64,000 bases of DNA. Origin: Prostheceraeus crozeri. Taxonomy: Eukaryota; Platyhelminthes; Polycladida; Euryleptidae. The notes under the pieces were generated by a model. It did not search any database. It had not been told where the DNA came from and saw only the letters and a list, made by a program, of their open reading frames with translations. Positions 57,319 to 64,000 of the stretch are shown here, piece by piece (the stretch's first letter is position 1; each line of letters starts with the position of its first letter). The stretch is from NCBI GenBank assembly GCA_907163375.1, contig CAJQUW010016910.1, forward strand, positions 744,001 to 808,000, read 5' to 3'. A program made the position numbers and the translations under genes.

Positions 57319-59707
57319 TTGATCTTGGAACTCTAGTAAGAGAAGCAAGTGCTGTAGCTTGAAACGTTCAATGAGCTCGATGAGCAAGCAACATCCCATT
57401 TATACCTTCTTCAATAAAAGGTATACGATTTTCCTCTTCAAACTTTCTGCTTCGTCCAGGTGCATCAAGAAAACTGCAGGTATTTTCAAATTTGGAATTT
57501 AGACGGGTGGTATCGCAGTGACGCTACAAATGCATCTCCTTCATCTTAAATGTGCACAAACTTTGAAAGGCAGATCTTTCATTTGAATAGAACAATTGGA
57601 CAAATTCTAAATGAGTTGATGGATTGGTAACTTGCACTTAGCCATCAATGAAACTTTCGACAACAGCCAAACTTTTCTTTGTGATAAATATTCAGAACTT
57701 TGTTGTCAAAGACTATCTGGTGTGCTATCTAATACCTGACCAATCTCAGAGGCCGCATTATTCGTGTCACACATGACGCAAAAATTGTTTTTATCAGATA
57801 TTCCTTTGATACTTTTATTACACGTTTACACTTATTCTATTGATGTAAACGGCAATATTGCTGTTCGAAGATGAACACATTTTTGAATAATTTATTTGAT
57901 TGCTAAAACCTCATGATAATGCTCTCCGCTTTTCGTTCTATAATTCATTTTTGAACTCAAAGTTTCGTTCTCATGCAAAAATCGAGTTATTTTGGAACAC
58001 ACTGACATACCCAAAAATAAGTGATGCACAAAGATCACATGAACACTGGACAAGGCAGCAATGACGAAGAGTCCTTTTCTTAGATAAATCAAAATTTTGT
58101 TTAGGATCAATCGATGATTGCCGTGGCGAGCGCTTTGCCGGTTGCTGTATCCGACGTAGAGATTACTTATTCTGGTGGTATCATGATCTGTCTGGGATGG
58201 TATTAGGAACCCAGAGAAATTCATTAACTGGGCAATGAACAATTTAACTTTCAAGATGATAATGCTCCTCATCGAGATAAGATTATCAACAAGCAGCCTT
58301 TGTCCGATTGCTGCCAATATTTTTATGTCTCACTTTGAGATTCCCTGATCCTGATCATTTGGTAAGCAAACAATGATGATTTTTGCGAGTTCTTCACTTT
58401 GTGGATTCGTTCCGACCTTCGATAAAATTTTCGCTACAGGAGGAATTAGTGTGATCATATTTCTTTTCTTGACATCCTTATTCATCCGTCAGCCATTTAC
58501 GTTCAGCATTTACTTCGGTGGTAAGGTCACTAACACTGACAGCAAAACGTTGTCTGCTCATCCGACGGTCTGCTTTCTGTAAGTGTAGCAAAACTTTCTT
58601 TGAAGAGTGTAGTTTGAAAGTGACTTGAAATAGAAGTCACAGACCTATTTTAGTGACATATTGAATTTCACATATTTGAGTGTTCAATGGATCAATCAAT
58701 GGACTTCTCGACCGAATATCTCTACATCAGAATATCAATGACATCCGAGCTTGCGTCACTGTGACTTCACTCAGACAGAATACAAGTGCTTGAACAACAG
58801 AAGTTTGTCAAGTTTGTATACATTGTCAAAAATATTGACATGATAGTTTGCAATAGATGCACACCTACTTTGTTTTTTAGTGTTTCTGTAATGTATATGT
58901 CTTATACCTGTAAACACAATTCTACATTTACTTCAAATAAAGACTTATTGATCCTTCTTCTTCAATATTCAGCAATTAGTGATTTTGTATAAAAACCAAG
59001 TGCAAAGTCTGAAAATTCAAACATTCGTTCACCGTCATTTACTAAACATCACTTGCTGAGTTCAATTGTAAAGACAAATCAATCCGATGTTTTGGACTTG
59101 TTTTTCATTAGTCTACATTACAGAGTGAATTTGGGATGACGAAATCAAAAGCATTGGTTAATACAAATGACCAACATTCGAAGGTAGAGGAACATTTTAA
59201 TAAAAACTGTCAATGAGTTGCGATGGCATCATGTAGTACACAGATTCGGTATGATTGTCCAGAATTATGAACGACTACCCAATTTAATGGAAGTTTATTC
59301 AGTGCCAATGGGAAAGCAAGCAAAAATCACACTGCTCTGAAACATCAATTTGCTAAGCATTAATTCCAATCTAAAACACAGACTTCACAAGATTAAAAGA
59401 GAACCAAATGTGAAAAATGCCGCCGACCTGACTAAGCGCGCTGAGAGATATTTCAATCAAAATGGATTTCAGTTGTAGAAGCTACTTCATTTTAGCTCTC
59501 TCATCATACTGTATCAAGTAATCTGCACATCAAGGTCACGACAGCGCATTAGAGATTATGAGAATTTGCCAAGCAAACAACAATTGCGTCACATACGTAG
59601 CAGTTGAAGGTCATATGATTAACCAATTCAGCGTTTGTGTTTCTTCTGTGCATTACACAGAGGTAGTGGAAAGGTAGCTGTCATAACGTCGCTTCAGCTT
59701 CAACAGC
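57319..59707. other. P450 upstream region (copy B), no gene seen
   Basis: Counterpart of 10,746-13,175 at about 3-5% divergence with small indels. The minus-strand frame at 57,892-58,317 is longer than in copy A but starts at TTG and has no recognisable domain. The last ~150 bp before the ATG are strongly conserved between copies and presumably contain the promoter and 5' UTR. Confidence 0.45.
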
Positions 59708-61276
59708 ATGGACTTCATCACTTTTGTATTCTGTATCGTTATAGTACTGATATTAGCCACTGTGTTTCAAAGGCTTCACGATAAATACCAAGATCGTCCT
59801 CCAGGTCCAATCGGTCTTCCTTTGATTGGTCGCATTCCCTTCATCATTTATAACACTATTTTCAAGCATAATGGCAATTTGTTCGACGCTCTTACTGCAG
59901 ATGGTGCTTCTCACGGAGATATGCGATTTCTGCGTGTCGGAACACGCCATTTCTTGATTTTATCCTCATATGACGCTATCAATGAAGCATTATTCAAATC
60001 AGAGTTTTCGCAGCGGCCTCCGAGCGGTTATTTCAATCTTTATCGAAAAGTAGAATTCATTGAGAATGGCAAAAAGAAATCAGTTGGAGGGGGTCTTGCC
60101 GTGAGCAATGGCACGATTTGGCAAGTGCATCGTCGTTTTGCATTGCGTGTTCTTCGAGACTTCGGAATGGGAAAGAACGCGATTGAAAGTAAAATTCAAC
60201 TCGAGGCTCACAATCTCATCGATGAATTGATAAAGTCCTCTGAACAACCAATCAATCCAAATATGCACCTCACCAAAGCAGTGTCTAATATCATATGTCA
60301 ACTCGTCTTTGGATATCGTTTAGGATATGAGGATCCTGATTTCACCCGTCAAATAACGATCATGAAAGAATTAGCACAGAGTTTTGGCTTTGGATTGTTC
60401 ATGCCTATATTTTATCCATTTCTAGAAAACGAAACGTACTTTCGCATCATGGGTGCTGACAGCTACCTCAATATCGATAAGCAATTGATGGAATATACAG
60501 AATCAAAAATTGATCATGTTGCTTCTCAATTCGATGCTGATGACGTTCCGTCCAATTACATCGAGTCTTATCTGTCTTATGCTGCTGAATGCAAGGAGAA
60601 AAAGGAGGACGGAGATTCCAACATCTCTACCTTCACTCGCGATCAATTAAAAGTTGCTGTCGCTGATTTGTTCTTGGCCGGCACAGATACCACCAGCAAT
60701 GCGCTCAATTGGGCATTCATTAACGTGGCATTGCATCAAGATTGGCAACAACAAGTCCACGAAGAGTTAGATCGAGAGCTCGGTAGCTGTTCAAATGTGA
60801 GTTTAGCGGACCGACTTCGATGTCCAAAGACACTTGCTTTCCTCGATGAGTGCATGCGCTTTTGTTCAATCGTGCCACACAATGTTGAAAGAGAAACCAA
60901 TGAAGAGTTTCGATTTAGAGGAAAGCTCATTAGCCCACAAACTTACGTAATTGCTGATATTAAGTGTGCTCATAATGATCCGAGTGTATGGACCGATCCC
61001 CAATCATTTCTACCGAACCGATTCTTGTCAGAGGATGGCCAGTATCGTCCGTCAAAGTATCTTATTGGATTCAGTATTGGAAAGCGTTCATGCATAGGAG
61101 AAAGTTTGGCTAGAGCAGAATATTTTGTGTTTTTTGCGTCGCTGATGCTGCGATTTAGAGTCGAAATGGACGAGGAGACAAAACGAAAGAGGTCTGACAT
61201 TTATCATGGAACAGATGGTTTCGTCTACGCCCCGAAGGATCATCAATTAATCTTCAGACCCCGTGGCACAGAATAG
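59708..61276 (+). CDS. Cytochrome P450, CYP2-clan-like, intronless (copy B)
   Basis: A complete 522-residue paralogue of the gene at 13,176, with the same role: ER-anchored haem monooxygenase, substrate unknown. All signature elements are kept: PPGP hinge (31-34), WQVHR in helix C, AGTDTT (324-329), ExxR as ECMR (381-384), PNRF, haem loop with Cys462. Differences include Y9C, S64T, D107G, D-to-G near 133, DS-to-TR near 213, six changes in residues ~269-280, N-to-T and T-to-A before helix I, S-to-C within ExxR, and V-to-A, Q-to-L, G-to-R, Y-to-D near the C-terminus. About 22 replacements against ~29 synonymous changes indicate constraint on both genes. They probably differ in substrate range, but this is inference. 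Confidence 0.96.
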   Translation: MDFITFVFCIVIVLILATVFQRLHDKYQDRPPGPIGLPLIGRIPFIIYNTIFKHNGNLFDALTADGASHGDMRFLRVGTRHFLILSSYDAINEALFKSEFSQRPPSGYFNLYRKVEFIENGKKKSVGGGLAVSNGTIWQVHRRFALRVLRDFGMGKNAIESKIQLEAHNLIDELIKSSEQPINPNMHLTKAVSNIICQLVFGYRLGYEDPDFTRQITIMKELAQSFGFGLFMPIFYPFLENETYFRIMGADSYLNIDKQLMEYTESKIDHVASQFDADDVPSNYIESYLSYAAECKEKKEDGDSNISTFTRDQLKVAVADLFLAGTDTTSNALNWAFINVALHQDWQQQVHEELDRELGSCSNVSLADRLRCPKTLAFLDECMRFCSIVPHNVERETNEEFRFRGKLISPQTYVIADIKCAHNDPSVWTDPQSFLPNRFLSEDGQYRPSKYLIGFSIGKRSCIGESLARAEYFVFFASLMLRFRVEMDEETKRKRSDIYHGTDGFVYAPKDHQLIFRPRGTE

Positions 61277-61696
61277 CACTGGACTGATTGTCAAAAAAAG
61301 AAGCATGACATTAAATTCTGAATTAAAGATCCGTTTTACTAATAGTCTACTATGCTTTACATTTATTGTCCATAAAATTCAATTTTGAGCATCATCATTT
61401 TCACTATTGACGGTAGAAGTTGCTAATGGACTGTGCTTTAGGGTGCTTCAAGTGTCACACAAGAAAGTAGCATCATCTATTTCCATTTGTAGCATTATCA
61501 AAACGTGGGCTAATAACAGGAGATTTATTGTCAAAAAGGCTACAGATAACTGTGATTCTGGAAGCCTATTCGCCCAAGCCCTCAAAGACCGGCCCTGTTC
61601 CATCTTGATCGACCCCATCCACATTGATCAAAACTGATTTATTTTATGAAACATGTCATGATGCACGGAGCCGTTTCTGGTTTTGATGTTCTTTAA

Positions 61697-62755
61697 CCCA
61701 TTTAGGACCGCATAAAGATAACATAGTTGAAATTATGTTTTCGCATGATGGCTTGCTTGTTTTAACCCAAATATCACTATCCCAGAGTTTCAGAATAATC
61801 GCAACACCCAATTCGTGAAAAAAGACCGTAACGTAAAAGTAGCGCTGGTCCAAACCGTACTAAATAATCTAAATTTCATATTTTATGAAAATTGTATCAA
61901 AAATGTCAATTTGTCGTGCAGTTCATTATCTTAACGGTAAAAACATATAAATATAATATAACAGTGAAAACAGGCACTGTTTTCACACTACCACAGAAGT
62001 CATTCAGATGAATGTCTCGCAAAGCAACCGATGTGACACGGAATGTCACACGTTTCACACCGGCATATAACCGGACATCCTCCTTTTTCTGAACGGGTCG
62101 GACATGAAATTACTTGGCAACGCATGCGCCTCATCATTTTTCCAATTTGGTGCCGGTGATGAACGGGATCAGGAAGACGTTTACGGGTTCGAGCCGCTCG
62201 TCGGTGGGTCATTAGATGGCTGAAATAAATTTGTATTACTTTGTATCAAGAAACACATAGATTAGTGCTATACAGTAAATGATAACGTTTTCTCTTAAGT
62301 AGAAAAATTCATTTAAAACGTTTCCACACTTATTGAAGGTAGGTCTACTGCCATTTTACTAATACAATATGTATAAAAGCAATATGTAAAGGTGCTATAT
62401 ATCAAACAAAAAGCAATATATTTATGAGATGCAATACTATAACACTATCTCAATAAAGAAGTTTTTATATGGTCACATGTATTCCTGTTAGAACTTAGAA
62501 CACGATATACGAAATCATGCATGATAGAGGCCCAGCAAAATATGAAAATGGCATTAAATTTATGTATTGAGCTTACATTTATATTCCACAGGGTCGTAGC
62601 TAGCGAACCAAATATCTGCTCAAACAGAAAAATATTCCTTACACAACATCAGCTATCAGAAGGTGAATAGTTTCATCATGAAAGGGACAATAATATGCTT
62701 ATTTCTAGTGCAATAATAGAAATATGCTCCCAAGCGGAAACCAAGGAAAACAGAA

Positions 62756-62787
<32 letters not shown>

Positions 62788-63000
62788 TTGGCTTACCGAG
62801 TCACTTGTCTCCTGAACTCCAATTGGTCCATCTTGCTGTTGTTCGCGGCTCGAAACAATTACAGTAGGTACGCGTTTAACATAAATCCCTCCAGGATCCA
62901 CTTTACTAATGACCAATACCATTTTCTGCCCTTCATTGAAATGTGATAAAACTGAGCTCGTGTGTCAAATATGTCGACGCCACCCATGTGACTGTTATAA
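61697..63000 (-). mobile_element. piggyBac-like element, 3' part only (copy B)
   Basis: Begins with TTAA (61,693-61,696) and CCCATTTAGG as in copy A. It contains the Cys-rich C-terminal exon (62,000-62,212) and the same GT-AG intron with an (AT)n run, then the first ~200 bp of the preceding exon, cut at 63,000 by the start of a LINE. The insertion therefore predates the duplication. It lacks the (ATT)n LINE-tail insertion of copy A. Confidence 0.85.
62000..62225 (-). pseudogene. piggyBac transposase Cys-rich C-terminal exon (copy B)
   Basis: Encodes the C-terminal zinc-binding domain: RRMRCQVISCPTRSEKGGCP then RCETCDIPCHIGCF. Spacing of the Cys residues matches the PGBD-type Cys-rich domain. 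It is preceded by the acceptor TTTATTTCAG. The remainder of the transposase is not present in this copy. Confidence 0.75.
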
Positions 63001-64000
63001 ACAGTCACAAAAATAGTCTAGCATTCTGTCTGGCGTCGCTACGTGCTGGTCGTCGCTCTGATCGAGTTCCTATTACATCGAGTTTTATGTGTTTCTTGCA
63101 TTCGTTTGGTGGAAAAATTCATATCATCAGGAAGCTTATTTCGTCGTCATTCTCATTTTGTGCTCATATTCGACGTTCAGTTTATTACTCATCCGTGCTC
63201 CGCGATATTCGGGTTTCTCGTCTTTGGTGCAGTGATTTCTACTCTTGCTGTGTATGTTGTCTTCACTGAGACTGTAAACCCTTAGTGTGTAGTGACGTCA
63301 TCTCCAGACACATTCAAGTCAATTTCTGATAATTATTGGAACACATTTACGCAGTCAATCCAAATTGGAGAGTGTTCTGGTAGTCTGTTGGTTGAGGTCG
63401 CTGCTTTGACATCCTACTGGAAGAGGTTCAAATCTCTCTGGTACATTTTGCTCTTGGACGACCTTGAATCATGTCAGATTGCGAAGATTCTTTCTCATTT
63501 TCAAACGTGCGACGATTATCTTCTGGTGAGTTTAAAAAACTTTCCAAAAAGCAGTTGATCATAGCTCTGAAGGATGCAGTTGATCATGCAGATTTTCTGG
63601 AAAATAGTCAATGCCCTCCTTTGAGATCAACTGATCAGCAAATGCTCAGGTCAATTGTGAATGAAGCTGTTTCTGAAATCAGAAAGGAATTGCTGACAGA
63701 AAGTAAGCGACTTATTTCGGAAATGGAACTGAATGTTTATGACAAGCTGCGACATGTCTCCGGAAACATCAGTGATATACAGGAAAACATGGAGAATCGA
63801 ATTATCAGTGAAATGGAAAGCAGGGAAATGCGAAAGAACAACGCAATGTTTTTCGGAGTCTGTGAATCTAAATCTGATGCCAGAGATAAAACTGTAATAA
63901 CAGACATTTTATTAGCTGCTGGTGTCAGTCCGGATATAAAGGTAAAGAGATGTTTTCGTGTCGGTGCTAAGGGTGTCAAGAATAGACCAATAAAAGTTAT
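63001..64000 (+). mobile_element. LINE 5' end, runs off the window
   Basis: Begins at or just before 63,001, where it interrupts the piggyBac. About 470 bp of leader precede an open ORF1. A perfect 10-bp inverted pair (TGTGACTGTT/AACAGTCACA, 62,987-63,009) straddles the junction. As the 5' end seems complete, this may be a full-length and fairly young copy. Confidence 0.7.
63471..64000 (+). CDS. LINE ORF1 protein, N-terminal part
   Basis: Open from ATG at 63,471 through the window end (176 codons, no stop). The protein would bind LINE RNA as a nucleic-acid chaperone. The middle is helical and charged (IVNEAVSEIRKELLTESKRL, then ISEMELN and NISDIQENMENRIISEMESR), a likely coiled coil. An RRM-like start follows (RKNNAMFFGVCES ... 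ITDILLAAGVSPDIKVKRCF ... NRPIKV). The layout matches the ORF1 relic at 19,191 (NLMISGVPEE ... RCVGK.....PRLIKV), so both are the same general LINE type. The ATG is chosen because it is the first in a frame that stays open. Confidence 0.75.
   Translation, partial: MSDCEDSFSFSNVRRLSSGEFKKLSKKQLIIALKDAVDHADFLENSQCPPLRSTDQQMLRSIVNEAVSEIRKELLTESKRLISEMELNVYDKLRHVSGNISDIQENMENRIISEMESREMRKNNAMFFGVCESKSDARDKTVITDILLAAGVSPDIKVKRCFRVGAKGVKNRPIKV

Larger units (their letters stand above)
52036..63000. repeat. Segmental duplication, copy B (partner 5227-16540)
   Basis: About 11.0 kb collinear with copy A. It differs by a ~235-bp absence near 53,357, absence of the 88-bp LINE tail in the piggyBac, small indels, and patchy base changes. 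Its right edge is the start of a LINE at ~63,001 within the piggyBac gene; the homology could resume beyond that LINE, outside the window. Confidence 0.95.

Noticed and set aside
57892-58317. 141-codon minus-strand frame, shorter counterpart at 11,459-11,755
   Set aside because: TTG start, broken length in the other copy, no family resemblance and no splice partners.
5227-63000. Unmerged haplotypes as the cause of the two 11-kb copies
   Set aside because: Left and right flanks differ and the intervening 35 kb is single-copy here, which favours a real duplication. Not excluded without long reads.

Overview
The window is AT-rich animal (metazoan) DNA from an invertebrate-like genome. The evidence is two intronless microsomal CYP2-clan P450 genes, GT-AG introns, and a dense layering of animal transposon families (RTE-like and CR1/L2/Rex-like LINEs, pogo/Tigger, piggyBac, hAT, Tc1, PIF/Harbinger MITEs, a Penelope-like fragment). 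No species is claimed. No LTR retrovirus, Polinton or CRISPR was seen.

Layout. (1) 1-5.2 kb: an almost intact RTE-like LINE on the minus strand with one visible in-frame stop. (2) 5,227-16,540 and 52,036-63,000: two copies, same orientation, of an ~11-kb segmental duplication. Each carries, in order, a decayed RTE-like LINE interrupted by a pogo/Tigger element, ~2.4 kb without a visible gene, a complete 522-codon P450 gene, and a piggyBac-like element. In copy A the piggyBac is complete to 18,753; in copy B it stops at 63,000, where a LINE 5' end begins. (3) 18.9-45.5 kb: an interval whose two ends carry matching hAT-type termini (CAGGGATGCGGAGTC) and a 6/8-matching 8-bp flanking repeat. It contains LINE, Penelope-like and other transposase relics, hammerhead-ribozyme-like repeats and a probable multi-exon gene ending in a DUF4806-like domain, most of whose introns hold a MITE or transposon. 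(4) 45.5-51.7 kb: a Tc1-type helix-turn-helix relic split by a PIF/Harbinger MITE, then a CR1/L2/Rex-like LINE split by a non-autonomous hAT that is itself split by another MITE. (5) 63.0-64.0 kb: the 5' end and open ORF1 of a LINE that leaves the window.

The only clearly functional host genes are the two P450s. By eye they differ at about 22 of 522 residues with about 29 synonymous changes, so both look constrained. Two observations stand out. Divergence between the two 11-kb copies drops from about 4% in the flanks to about 0.5% inside the shared pogo element. And about 14% divergence is packed into ~160 nt of the P450 gene just before helix I. Both suggest gene conversion. All percentages are counts by eye from the printed sequence, not alignments.
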